Source: Paulinella micropora
Taxonomy: Eukaryota > Cercozoa > Imbricatea > Euglyphida > Paulinellidae
Length of the DNA: 64,000 bases
Direction: 5' to 3'
Assembly: GCA_019918135.1 (NCBI GenBank)
Contig: WBZZ01004767.1
Location: 65,001-129,000, forward strand
The notes beneath the pieces are model-generated. The model was not told where the DNA came from, did no database searches, and saw only the letters and a list, made by a program, of their open reading frames with translations. The position numbers and the translations under genes were made by a program. Below, one piece after another: positions 40,602 through 49,674 of this stretch. Each line of letters starts with the position of its first letter. Position 1 is the stretch's first letter.

Positions 40602-41240
40602 GCGGGGGCCAGTGCGCTGCCACCGCTGCTGGTGGCAGTCTGGGGCGGCTGGTAGCGACAATGAAAAGCGAGAGAGAACACTTGGACCCGAGCAGGGAAA
40701 AGTAGAGTGCCGGCCGTCACCGTGTAGACGAGTCTGTCGCGTCCAACCTCAGCCACGGGGTTGGGAGGGGGGAAGGGGCCAGCAGTCCCAGGCCTCTCGT
40801 CTCCGGAGCCCCAGCGCTCGCCGGGGGGGGGGGGGGGGGAAGCATAGTCCGAAAGGGCGCGGAAGTTCGGGTGGGGGTTACGACGGGGTGGCCCAGGCAC
40901 GGCCTCCCACTTGGTGTGGGCCGCTGGGCGTGGCACCGGTTCTGCCACTGCGGTCGGGGCTGCCGCCTGCCTCCCGCGGTGGTCGCACCCGTCGCGTGTT
41001 GGTTCCGCGCCGCTGGACCCAAGCGCCCCCCGGTGCGACCCGACCACGCCGATGCCGGCAGCCCCCCCCCCCCCCCCAACCAAGGGACCGGGGGGGGGGG
41101 GGGAGGAGGGAGGCGGAACGGGTCTCCGCAGGGGAGGGGGAGACCCCCGCCCCTGGCCTGGGAGGGACCGGGGGGCGGGGGAGGAGGCCCTCCCCCGGGC
41201 GGCGCGGCTCGGGGGCGGGGGGGAGCCTTCCCCCCGCAGA
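40602..41240. other. Island spacer upstream of the nuclease
   Basis: G-runs at about 40,823-40,840 and 41,089-41,103 and a C-run at about 41,063. The nuclease frame stays open upstream to 40,911 and has an in-frame ATG at 41,052, but that would translate homopolymer Pro and Gly tracts, so the later ATG is preferred. Confidence 0.5.
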
Positions 41241-42245
41241 ATGCCGCCCCCCGAGGTGCGCCGCGAGCCGGGCGGGGGCCGCCCGCTGCCCCCGCTCCGG
41301 CGGCCGCGGGTGTCGGCCGCCATCCGCGCGCGCCCCCCTAGTTTTGTGCTGTACTACCGGGGCCGGCCGCTGCGTGGCCTGCACGCCTGGCTGCGCGAGG
41401 CCGTCTGGGGCCCGGACGGGCCCCGTCCGCCGCGAGGCGCGGCCGCGCCCTCCGTCTTCCGCGAGTGGGCGGCCCGCGCGGCGGCGGCCGGCCACCCCCG
41501 CGCGCAGTCGTGCCTGTACACGCGGGGCCAGGCGATCGTGGTCGATCAGCAGCTCAACTCCCTCGTGCGCATAGCGACGGGCGCGCGCGAGCCAGCCCTG
41601 GCGGGCGCGCGCGAGCCAGCCCTGGCGGGCGCGCGCGAGCCAGCCCTGGCGGGCGCGCTCTGGTCCCGGGACTACCGCCTGTGGGACGGCGCGCCCCCGG
41701 CCGAACGGGCCCGGTTCGCGCGCCAGCTGCGGGCCAGCATGGGCCTGCCCCTGCTGGCCGGGCGTGAGCTGCGGCGCGTGCACCCGCTGACGGCCACCGC
41801 CCTCTCCTTCCTGTTCGCTCGCTTCGGCCGGCCCGTGGCCGCGCAGGTGGTAGTGCACAGCCCGTCGCTGGCGGTGGCCAGCAGCGTGGACCAGGTCTGG
41901 CGCTGCCCGGCCGGCCGCCTGTGGCTGCTAGAACTCAAGAAGGCCCAGTCCGTTGGGCGGGCGCCGGCGGAGCGGGCGCCGCCCCTGGCGCACGCGCTCT
42001 GGCGGGCGTGGCCGGACACGGAAGAGAACTGCTTCCTCGTGCAGGCCGCGCTGGGCCACGCCCTGTTCGAACTCACGTACGACCTGGCGGCCGAGGCGCC
42101 GCCGCCGCGCTCCGCCGTGGTGTGCGTGGGCACCTACGGGGTGCGGGTAGCGTGCGTGCCGGAGGCCATGCTCGGGGCCGCGCGCGAGTTCTGCCGGACA
42201 GTGTGGGAGAACGCGCCGCCTCCTTCCCCGGGGCTTCGGTCGTAA
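41241..42245 (+). CDS. PD-(D/E)XK-type nuclease
   Basis: 334 aa from ATG at 41,241. The nuclease core is SVDQVW (D217), then a beta strand RLWLLELKKAQ (E231, K233), giving D-x13-E-x-K, followed by a helix with NCFLVQAALGHALFEL (Q268), as in lambda-exonuclease, RecB and viral alkaline nucleases, and a last strand SAVVCVGTYGVRV. An eight-residue unit GAREPALA is tandemly repeated three times (residues 114-137). A processing exonuclease for replication or recombination is the expected role of such viral enzymes, here by inference. AATAAA follows within 25 nt. Its last ~30 codons recur at 46,488-46,575. Confidence 0.65.
   Translation: MPPPEVRREPGGGRPLPPLRRPRVSAAIRARPPSFVLYYRGRPLRGLHAWLREAVWGPDGPRPPRGAAAPSVFREWAARAAAAGHPRAQSCLYTRGQAIVVDQQLNSLVRIATGAREPALAGAREPALAGAREPALAGALWSRDYRLWDGAPPAERARFARQLRASMGLPLLAGRELRRVHPLTATALSFLFARFGRPVAAQVVVHSPSLAVASSVDQVWRCPAGRLWLLELKKAQSVGRAPAERAPPLAHALWRAWPDTEENCFLVQAALGHALFELTYDLAAEAPPPRSAVVCVGTYGVRVACVPEAMLGAAREFCRTVWENAPPPSPGLRS
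41579..41650 (+). repeat. Three 24-bp in-frame tandem repeats in the nuclease gene
   Basis: Unit GGGCGCGCGCGAGCCAGCCC TGGC, three identical copies, 8 codons each. Identity of the copies suggests a recent expansion that keeps the frame. Confidence 0.9.
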
Positions 42246-42265
42246 GCGGACACAGCTTTATGTTT

Positions 42266-42271
42266 AATAAA
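42266..42271 (+). terminator. Poly(A) signal AATAAA for the nuclease gene
   Basis: AATAAA 21 nt after the stop at 42,245, in the 88-nt gap to the convergent kinase 2 gene. Confidence 0.7.
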
Positions 42272-42333
42272 AAACCTGGCTGGGACGACTACGCCGGCCA
42301 CCGCGGTGGGCGCGGGCTGCGGACGGGGCCTAA

Positions 42334-43713
42334 CTAAACGGCTGCCATAGCCCCCCACGCCGCTAGCCGGACCAGCACCAAGAGAAATTGTCTGACCTCG
42401 ACTTTCGTCGTGTTGTCCGGGATCCGCACGCCGTCCCACGACACCCACCCCTTTCCCCGACGTCGTCTCCATTGAACTGGTTTTCCCTGTGCATCCCACC
42501 AATGCTCGTAACTCGGATCCCGGTCCACCCAAGGTAAGGATGACGGATCTCGATACTGGTCAGGCATTGCTTGCAAAGCTCTAGCATCCACTTGCACGCC
42601 CTTCAAGTAGTGCCTGGCGTGGCGAAACTGGGGGTACGGACCCTGTTGCTCAAGGCGACCCTGTTGCTCAAGGCGCAGGCTCTGGTGCCACCACGCAACA
42701 CACAGCGTAAAGGCTGCTGGTGCTCGCAGCAGGGGTGCTAGACACTGCCATACGACAGCCTGTAGTTCTTGGTTCAGCAGGCCGTAGCTGTTGGCCACGA
42801 AGCTCAGCAGGTTGGACAGCTGGATGGTGTCTCTGTACCGAGCCGCCTCGTCGGGCACTACGTGGAGCCGCTGGCAGAACCCGGGCTCCGGGTCCAGCAA
42901 CAAAAAACCTGGTTCCGCGGCCGTGAGCACGATGTTGCCAGGCTTCAGATCCGCCAGCAGCATTGGGCAAACGTCGGTCGAGAAGTGCAGCGTACGCTGC
43001 CAGAAGCTCTTGAAGGCCCCTTGGGCGGCCCCGAGCGTGAACGCTTGCGCCTGTTCCAGGTCTAGGGTGAGGGCGGCTCCCACCCGCACGAGGTCCATAA
43101 TGAGCCAAAACGTACCCTGCCCAGCCTTCCGCGGGTGTGACGGAGCGTCATCCACCCGGAGGTAGCCATACACAGCGGGCGCTAGCCCCTGTTGTGCCAG
43201 CGAATGTTGCAGCTGCAGGTACTCTGTTTGGGCGAGCGGAAGCTCGTCCGGTTTCGTAGGCAACGGCCGCGAATCACCGCTGCGTTTGAGGACCAGCCCG
43301 TGGCGGCTCAGCAGCAGGACTGAATTTGGTACCAAAGCATACTCGTCGCGGTGGTTGCCGGCGCCACCTATGCCGCATTGCTTGAATTCGGTGGCGTTCG
43401 TGATGAAAAGCCCCAGAGACCTAAGCCACGACGGGACCTCCTCGTCTGGGCAGAGGGGCACCACCTGTTTGGTCAGTGTCTCCCCGTCGGGCCTCCAGCG
43501 GGCAATCCTGTAGCCAGTGTTAGTGGAGCAGGGGCGTACCTCTTTGAACAGCTGAAACAGCTGGCACGATCGGCAGGGTTCGCGCGCTCTTGGCTTCCTG
43601 CACTCGCGGCAGTGGCAGCCCGACCTACAGCTAAACCTAGAGGCCAGGGGGTGTGGAGGTGCTACGGCGTGGGCGTTGTGCTGTCCGGGGCCCGGCGCGG
43701 CGGCAGGGTTCAT
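42334..43713 (-). CDS. Island kinase-like protein 2 with N-terminal Cys module
   Basis: 459 aa from ATG at 43,713. The N-terminal Cys-rich module (CHCRECRKPRAREPCRSC, residues 33-50, then PCS) is likely zinc-binding and is shared with kinase-like protein 3. The kinase-like part has a possible anchoring Lys in LVLKRSGD (K143), a clear catalytic loop LADLKPGNIVLT (D255, K257, N260) and DPE in place of DFG (D274, LLLDPEPGF). No Gly-rich loop is apparent. The C-terminal 100 residues are unique. It is convergent with the nuclease gene. It may be active, but the lack of a canonical Gly loop leaves this open; aminoglycoside-phosphotransferase-like folds are an alternative. Confidence 0.7.
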   Translation of the reverse strand: MNPAAAPGPGQHNAHAVAPPHPLASRFSCRSGCHCRECRKPRAREPCRSCQLFQLFKEVRPCSTNTGYRIARWRPDGETLTKQVVPLCPDEEVPSWLRSLGLFITNATEFKQCGIGGAGNHRDEYALVPNSVLLLSRHGLVLKRSGDSRPLPTKPDELPLAQTEYLQLQHSLAQQGLAPAVYGYLRVDDAPSHPRKAGQGTFWLIMDLVRVGAALTLDLEQAQAFTLGAAQGAFKSFWQRTLHFSTDVCPMLLADLKPGNIVLTAAEPGFLLLDPEPGFCQRLHVVPDEAARYRDTIQLSNLLSFVANSYGLLNQELQAVVWQCLAPLLRAPAAFTLCVAWWHQSLRLEQQGRLEQQGPYPQFRHARHYLKGVQVDARALQAMPDQYRDPSSLPWVDRDPSYEHWWDAQGKPVQWRRRRGKGWVSWDGVRIPDNTTKVEVRQFLLVLVRLAAWGAMAAV

Positions 43714-43928
43714 TTCCCGACGGCTGGTGGCGGGCGGGCGATGGGCCTAACAACCCGGTGCCTTTGCTTGGTTGCCCCAGGGCAGACACCCACCACACGA
43801 GCCCCCCCCCCTCGGTCCCTGCGTGCAGCTACGGCGCGGGGGGGGGGGGGGGGGGGGGGGGAGCTCCCCCTCGCTCCCCCTTCCCCCACTGTCTGGCTTT
43901 CCCTCTCCGTCCTGGGCGGAGCGCCGAG

Positions 43929-43960
<32 letters not shown>

Positions 43961-44560
43961 TTCCCAGGCCTCGGGCGTGCGTCTCGCGGCCCTGCACCGG
44001 GCCGCGAGGGGGGTGGGAGGGGGGGGGCTCCCCGCTGCAGTGCGGGCCGCCGCCGCCCCCTGAGCTCCGGCTCGGCTGGGTCGGGCACACGCCAAGCGGG
44101 GCACGCCTGTGTTGACGCGCCGCCCGTGCCCGGCCGACTAATTGTAGCAGCGGCACACCGACCGGACCGAGACCCCGCGGCACAGCCGGGAGCCTGGCCA
44201 CCGCTCGCGACGCCACGCTACCCCAGTAGCACACTGAGTCTGTTTCTTGGCCCTAGCGGACTACCGCTAGCCAAAGATAGGCCTACTGCACCGGCTTGCA
44301 GCACCGCCCGCGGAGCCCGGGACGCGGCCGCGCCCCCCCCCCTCGAAACGCCTAGACATTATCGCAGCGGCGGGCTCCCCCCCGCCGGCTGGCACCGGGG
44401 TTGGGGACGGAAGCTGCCTCCTCCCCCGGCCGGGCCGGCTACCGTCCGCCGCACCAGGTTAGTACCTGCAGAGGCTTTCTTTACTCGCCCCGTACTGGTT
44501 TGCCTGCAGCGGCTACCACCCAACCAAAAAAGGCCAGGCCCCATGGGCCGGCAGCGGCCT
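43714..44560. other. Island spacer with very long C and G runs
   Basis: G-run of about 22 at 43,840-43,861 and C-run of about 32 at 43,929-43,960, the longest in the island. It separates the two paralogous kinase-like genes, which are in the same direction, so it should hold the promoter of kinase 2. No gene is supported. Confidence 0.55.
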
Positions 44561-46258
44561 TCAGACGACCTTGGTGAACCAGAACCTTGCTACCCGCACC
44601 AGTGCACCTACGAGGTCCCCGACGTGCCATGGCTGGATCTCGCTGGGTGCGTCGAGCATGGCCGCGAAGTTGCCAGTCGGGGACCCGGTAGCGCCCCACC
44701 AAAATTTGCCCACTGAGCGTCGCAGCACAGTGTTCTTGTGTCCTGTCTTAAGCTCCTGCTGCAAAACGCGCCGGTCCAATTGAGAATGCTGCATGTTCTC
44801 CAAGGCCTGGCGCAGCTGGCTTGCTTTGTCTAGCCTCCCCTGGTACCACCAAAAAGTACATTGCTCTAGGGGGTCATGGTTCTCGCCGGTTGCTGCTGCG
44901 AGTAGGGGTGTTATAAACTGCCATAAACCAGCCTTCAGTTCGTCGTGCAGGCTGTAACCCAAGGCTCCGCTATGGATGTTAGCCACGAAGCTCAGCAGGT
45001 TGGACAACTTGATGGCAGGTTCATATTTCTTCTCCGTGTCGACCGGCAGCAAGAGCCAGCGGCAGTACTTAGGGTCCGGATGTAGCTCTTGGAAGCCTGG
45101 CTGGGCGACAGTCAGCGCGAGGTGGGGGGGGCTCAGATTCGCCATCAGCAACGGGACGATACGGGCCGTGTAGTCCAGCAGCCTGGCCAGAAAAGCCTCG
45201 AATCCTGCTGCCTCCACTCGAAGCTTCGGGACCTCTTTGGCTTGCACCAGGTCGAGACTGGCCTTGGCTTGCGCCAGGTTGAGGCTCAGGGATGGGCCCA
45301 CCCAGGCGAGATTCATCACGAGCCAGAAAGTAGCGTGGACCTTGTCCTCCGAGCCCCCGACGCCGTCTTCCTCCTCGCTCCCTGCCAGCCGCCCGCGCGA
45401 GCTGCCACTTTGCTCGACCTTGGCGTCTACCCGCAGGTAGCCATGTACCGCGGGAGCAAGCTTCGGCGTGGCCAGTAGGTGTTGCAGATACAGGTACTCC
45501 ACTTGGTCTCTCGGCAGGTCCCGAGAGGAACGCTGCATAACGCAGGGCCCTCCGCCGATCTTTCTGAGGACTAGCCTCGGGTCGTGCAGCAGCAGGACAG
45601 AACCCCGCGCCAGCTTTTGTTCGCGCTCATGGCCGGCCCCGCCGATCCGGCACGCCTGGAACTCAGCCTCGGTCGTGACGAACAGAGAGAAAGATCGGAG
45701 CCAGGGGGGTGCCTCGCCCCGGAAGAGCCGCGCTGGGGTCTCGCTCAGCCCGCCCAACCAACGGTAAGTGGGGGAGTTTGTCACTTCCACGCGCTTGTCT
45801 GCTACACTATACCCCGTAACACGCACCTTAGCGGAAGCTGAGCAGGGACTTCTTGTCTGGAATAACTTAAATAGCTCGCACGACCGGCAGGCCTTACACG
45901 GCACTTGCCGTTGGCACTCCCTGCAGATCTTGTGGCAGGCGAATCTGGACCTCAGGGGATGTAGCGGGTCTTCGGCAGGGGCCTGCACAGGGCGCGCCGC
46001 AGCCGGACCTCCGGCCGCCACGGGTTCTTCTTCTTCTTCTTCGCCAGACGACAGTCCGCCGGCCTCCAGGTTGACGGCCGGGCTCTCTCGTTGTTGTCCC
46101 TGGGGGCGCGCTGCAGCGGGACCTCCGGCCGGGGCCGCCCCGAATTCGTCTTCTTCGCCAGACGACGCGTCCAGGCCGACGACCGGGATCTCTCGTTGTT
46201 GTGCCTGGGGGCTCGCTGGACCCACTGGCTTGTGTCTCTTGCGGACTGGCCCTGACAT
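44561..46258 (-). CDS. Island pseudokinase-like protein 3, paralogue of protein 2
   Basis: About 565 aa from ATG at 46,258 (MSGPVRKRHKPVGPASPQ); the frame is open further upstream but the basic start fits better. The N-terminus has two imperfect copies of an acidic segment (SSGEEDEFGAAPAGGPAAAR and LSSGEEEEEEPVAAGGPAAA). The Cys module CHKICRECQRQVPCKACRSC aligns with protein 2, as do SWLRS/PWLRSFSLFVT and the YLYLQHLLATPKLAPAVHGY stretches. The catalytic loop is replaced by MANLSPPHLALT, without Asp, Lys or Asn, the anchoring Lys is Arg (LVLRKIG), and the DFG-position Asp is gone (FQELHPDPK). It should not catalyse phosphotransfer; a regulatory partner role is an inference. Confidence 0.75.
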   Translation of the reverse strand: MSGPVRKRHKPVGPASPQAQQREIPVVGLDASSGEEDEFGAAPAGGPAAARPQGQQRESPAVNLEAGGLSSGEEEEEEPVAAGGPAAARPVQAPAEDPLHPLRSRFACHKICRECQRQVPCKACRSCELFKLFQTRSPCSASAKVRVTGYSVADKRVEVTNSPTYRWLGGLSETPARLFRGEAPPWLRSFSLFVTTEAEFQACRIGGAGHEREQKLARGSVLLLHDPRLVLRKIGGGPCVMQRSSRDLPRDQVEYLYLQHLLATPKLAPAVHGYLRVDAKVEQSGSSRGRLAGSEEEDGVGGSEDKVHATFWLVMNLAWVGPSLSLNLAQAKASLDLVQAKEVPKLRVEAAGFEAFLARLLDYTARIVPLLMANLSPPHLALTVAQPGFQELHPDPKYCRWLLLPVDTEKKYEPAIKLSNLLSFVANIHSGALGYSLHDELKAGLWQFITPLLAAATGENHDPLEQCTFWWYQGRLDKASQLRQALENMQHSQLDRRVLQQELKTGHKNTVLRRSVGKFWWGATGSPTGNFAAMLDAPSEIQPWHVGDLVGALVRVARFWFTKVV

Positions 46259-46487
46259 GCTGGCCTCGCTGGGGAAGAGGCCGCGGCCACCGGTGGAGGG
46301 TTTCTTCGACGGGCCTACTTTACTCCAGTAGGCAGCCCCACCGCCGCGGGGCCCCGCACACCCTCTTCCCACCCCCCCCCCCCCCTGACCCGCCCGCCCC
46401 TTCTTTCCCCCTCCCTGCCGCCCCGCGGCGGGGCGAACGAGCACGCCAGCGCGCGGGGGCGCGCCTGGCGCACAGCCGCCGCGCTCC
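46259..46487. other. Island edge spacer
   Basis: C-rich stretch with a run of about 15 C at 46,371 between pseudokinase 3 and the nuclease fragment. The sequence is still island-like. Confidence 0.5.
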
Positions 46488-46575
46488 GCCGTGGTGTGCG
46501 CGGGGCACCTACGGTGTGCGGCTAGCGTGCGTGCCGGAGGCCAGGCTCGGCGCCGCGCGCGAGTTCTGCCAGACA
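46478..46575 (+). pseudogene. Duplicated 3' fragment of the nuclease gene at the island edge
   Basis: It matches 42,107-42,207 closely (CCGCCGCGCTCCGCCGTGGT, then GTGTGCGGCTAGCGTGCGTG and GCGCGCGAGTTCTGCCAGAC). Only the final ~30 codons are present, with one frame-shifting extra G near 46,500. Directly after it, at about 46,576, the sequence changes to ordinary lower-GC DNA. This marks the right boundary of the island. Confidence 0.8.
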
Positions 46576-46576
46576 G

Positions 46577-47794
46577 TGTTTTTATCGCCCCGGGCCTTGG
46601 CGTTCATATCCCCTGGGGTAGACGCCGCCACCTCTCTCCCCCTAGGCGCTGAGCTAGTCGCAGGGGCCGAAGGGGCTGTGTGGGCTGACGGGGCGGAGCG
46701 GCCCGAGGGAGCCATATAAGATCCAGAGGAATATCTCGGTCCCTTTGTTCCCGCCGCCTTGGCTAATGCAATCTTTGCCTCCATCTCCTTCTTTTCTTTC
46801 TCCGCCGCTAGCTCTTTGATATACAGCTCTTGGGCATGATGCAAAAAAGACAGGATCTCAGCTGCCTTCCGAAGGAACAAGGCCTTCTCCGCCAACTCCT
46901 TCTCTCCCGCTTTATTGGTGGGGGGTGGTGCGGCCGTCCCCTCCAAGATCGTATGATCCTTCGTGAAGACCCACCTCTTCCATGCGTCCTCCTTCACCAA
47001 GGCCGCATGCAGCTTCTTCATCCTCGTCACCCCTCCAGCTTCGCCTTCTATTTCCCTCAGGGCAGGGTGAAGGTCCCTGCCAAACTGGGTGTGTTGGAGT
47101 TTACCCAGGTCCACTAACTTGGCCTCCATAAGTTTCAGAGACACATCCATGACATTGATCTGTCCTTTTGGATTCCTGAACTTAAACTCCTTTTCCACTC
47201 TCTTTATTGAATCAATGTCCTGACCAGGATCGAGCAACCTAGCCAGTGCTCTTGTGTTCCATGGCAGCACAATCTTTCCAGTCTGGTACTCAAAGAGTAT
47301 AGCACACTCAAACACTGTCCATGAGAGGTCGAGTAGCTCCAGTAAAGACATATTGTCCCCAAATGAGACATGTTGCACCTGTAACTGTGCATCGTCGTCT
47401 CTGAGGAATTCTGCCAGAGGCAGAGCTTGCCTTGGGAGAGGGTAACAGATGTCCTCCTTCTTCAAGGGTTGTCCCCATCGCATTTCTTGGGGAATGTATA
47501 GCCATTTATAGGCCTCATCCTTCCCTTTCTTCTCCTCAAACTCCTTCTTACTTAGTTTGCCATATTCGGCAACAAACCTCGCTTCCTCTCCTCCCTTCTC
47601 CTCCTCGACTTCCTCTGCTCCTCCTGTGTCAAAGGAAGGCGCAGTAAAAAATTGATTCTCTGCTCCTCCTGTGTCAAAGGAAGGTGCCAGATCTCCTCCT
47701 TCTGCATGAGAGTCAACGAACTCCTCTTCGTTTCCTGGGGTTCGCTCACTCTCCCCCCCCCTCCTTCCTGCCAGTCTTCAGACCTAGTAGACAT
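46577..47794 (-). pseudogene. Gag-like or host gene fragment truncated by the island edge
   Basis: On the minus strand a frame from about 47,700 reads through a repeated SFDTGGAE segment, then KKEFEEKKGKDEAYKWLYIP and DLSWTVFECAILFEYQTGKI, with later Lys/Ala-rich and Ser/Pro-rich parts. The only early start (MSTRSEDWQEG at 47,794) is in another frame. The charged helical layout with a Ser/Pro-rich end resembles retroelement Gag, but no zinc knuckle is seen. Its 3' part runs antisense into the nuclease fragment, so the last ~25 residues are not native. Confidence 0.5.
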
Positions 47795-47799
47795 GGACG

Positions 47800-48560
47800 C
47801 TGAAGGAATACGGACGAGACAGAGTTGTTTCTACCCCGTAATTGCTCTGTTCGTCTATGAGGAACGAATAGAGAGAAAAAACGAAAAGACAGTATAGAGA
47901 GAGAGCGTCTCACCTCTATGTCTTATGTGTGTTTTTTTTTTTTTGTGAGAAAGAAGTAATCTGTACGACTTTCTCTGAAAATTTGATCTCCTTCTCCACT
48001 TCTCTTTTCTTTTTCTCTTTTTGTTGTTGTATCTGTTATGAGGTACGAGGACCTATGTACAGATAATGTCCAAGAGGCTAGAGAAGCACTCCTTGAGAAG
48101 TCGACTTGTCGTCTGACACTTGTTCAGACCTATTGTTGAAAGACAGTCAGAGATTTGCAAAAATACTCTGATGTGTGTGGTTTGAGAGGCAACAAAGTGC
48201 ACAGACTTGAAAGGTAGAGTACTACGCTCGTGTCCTTCAAGTTTGTTTGTATCTGTGAGTGTTTGTTTGTACGTCTGTTGACCTACTCTGTCTCTGTCTC
48301 AAGAGAGAACAAAAGAACAGCTACGAGGTCTGGTGTCTGGCCTCCTTGTGAGGACACAGATACAGGCTGTGGAGAGGGTACTGAGACACCTACTCACAAA
48401 CGCCTAGACGTCTAGTTTTGCAAAAAGAGCTGTGTGGGGATGTGCTGGAGTATTTGTTTTTTGGAACACCTACTCAGAAGAGATAGGTCTGTTTAATTTT
48501 TCTTTCTGCTGTTCCAAAAACAAGCCAGAAAAGAAATCAGCCTTGTGCTGGTGACTCCAA
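47800..48560. other. No gene seen
   Basis: AT-rich, T-runs near 47,932, short TGTTTGT-like repeats near 48,240. Possibly the leader or LTR of the fragment above; no repeat partner was identified. Confidence 0.4.
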
Positions 48561-48848
48561 TGTTACAATCCCCGAAGATAGCTCAATAAAAAGTCGGTAA
48601 TACAACCAGACACAAATCATCAAAAGAGAATGATGTCTCGTTATATTAGCTCAGTGAAGCCGAAAAGAAAACTGCAACAGACCAAGGTTAAAATTGCATT
48701 AGGTCAAATCCAGCCAAACGATATTGAAAATACTGGGAAAAAACTAGGTGCACCTGACACCAGAAAAAGTGTATTTTTTACCAGCTATCAGGGGGGTGAT
48801 GCCTACAAACCCTATCTGCATGTTAGTTTTGATCGAAAAGAGGTATGA
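48561..48848 (+). repeat. Dispersed repeat with conserved small ORF start, copy 2
   Basis: Matches 20,882-21,134 on the opposite strand up to 48,807. The frame MMSRYISSVKPKRKLQQTKV continues to a stop at 48,848 (72 aa) after the homology ends, so this copy is truncated. Confidence 0.7.
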
Positions 48849-49616
48849 CGGCAAATCACTCCTCTATATACTACTTGAATCATAAGATGGCAAAATTACA
48901 TTCACTCGCCAGTGTTGCCAGCCCCAACTTGAGGGAGACATACACTATTGGCTAGACGAGAATCGACTCACTGAGCTTCAAATACACTGTCAAGAGACTA
49001 CGGTGGAAAAATCCCTACTGACTTTTTCACATGCTATGTCACAAGTTAGTAGCATAAGATAGACGGTGCATCATTCCTAAATACTTGGCTCGGAAATACG
49101 GGGAGCAATTGACAATTTCATTAATATTATCAATAATTAATAATAGTATTTAGTCATACCGGCCCATCCCAAGGAAAATTACCAATTTTACCTATATCAC
49201 TCAGTGTAACGGTGAATTCAAAGCTTTGGTCGGACGGTCTGAGATTGTGGAACTTAGCAGACGGTGACGTTTCAGTATTATTTAAAAATCTCTAAGTATT
49301 AATAAAAGTAAAGTACGAACCCTCTTGTCTAGTGTTATCCACCGGCCCATCTAACTTAATATTGATTATTAGTTCTAACTACAACAAAATCAAGTCACGG
49401 TTTGTTTATTCTTCGAAAAAAGTTTGTCGATATATATTAATATCTCATTCAAACCAAAGTTTTATTATATATTAATATATAAATACTAACAAATCCTGGT
49501 GAATCCTGGTAAATTCCTGCTAAATCCTGTTGAATCCTGTCGAATACTGATATTCCGCCCCGTAACAGGATTTTACCAGGAACATGAATGAGGATAATGA
49601 TATTCTTCGAAAAATT
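48849..49616. other. AT-rich region, no gene seen
   Basis: Contains two related patches (ACCGGCCCATCC near 49,160 and ACCGGCCCATCT near 49,340) and a short run of AATCCTGKTG-type repeats at 49,493-49,550. (AT)n is present at 49,641-49,698. Confidence 0.45.
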
Positions 49617-49638
49617 GTAGGTTTCGGAAATTATTCTT

Positions 49639-49674
<36 letters not shown>

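Noticed and set aside
7711..46575. Bacterial contamination or horizontal transfer from a high-GC bacterium
   Set aside because: MYND and RING-H2 fingers, poly(A) signals, probable introns and lack of operons or ribosome-binding sites argue for a eukaryotic-nuclear origin, and the block is recombined with host copia sequence.
7711..46575. Assignment to a named virus family such as Herpesviridae or Nimaviridae
   Set aside because: Individual domains occur in several large DNA virus groups and no hallmark gene is visible here, so naming a family would be guesswork.
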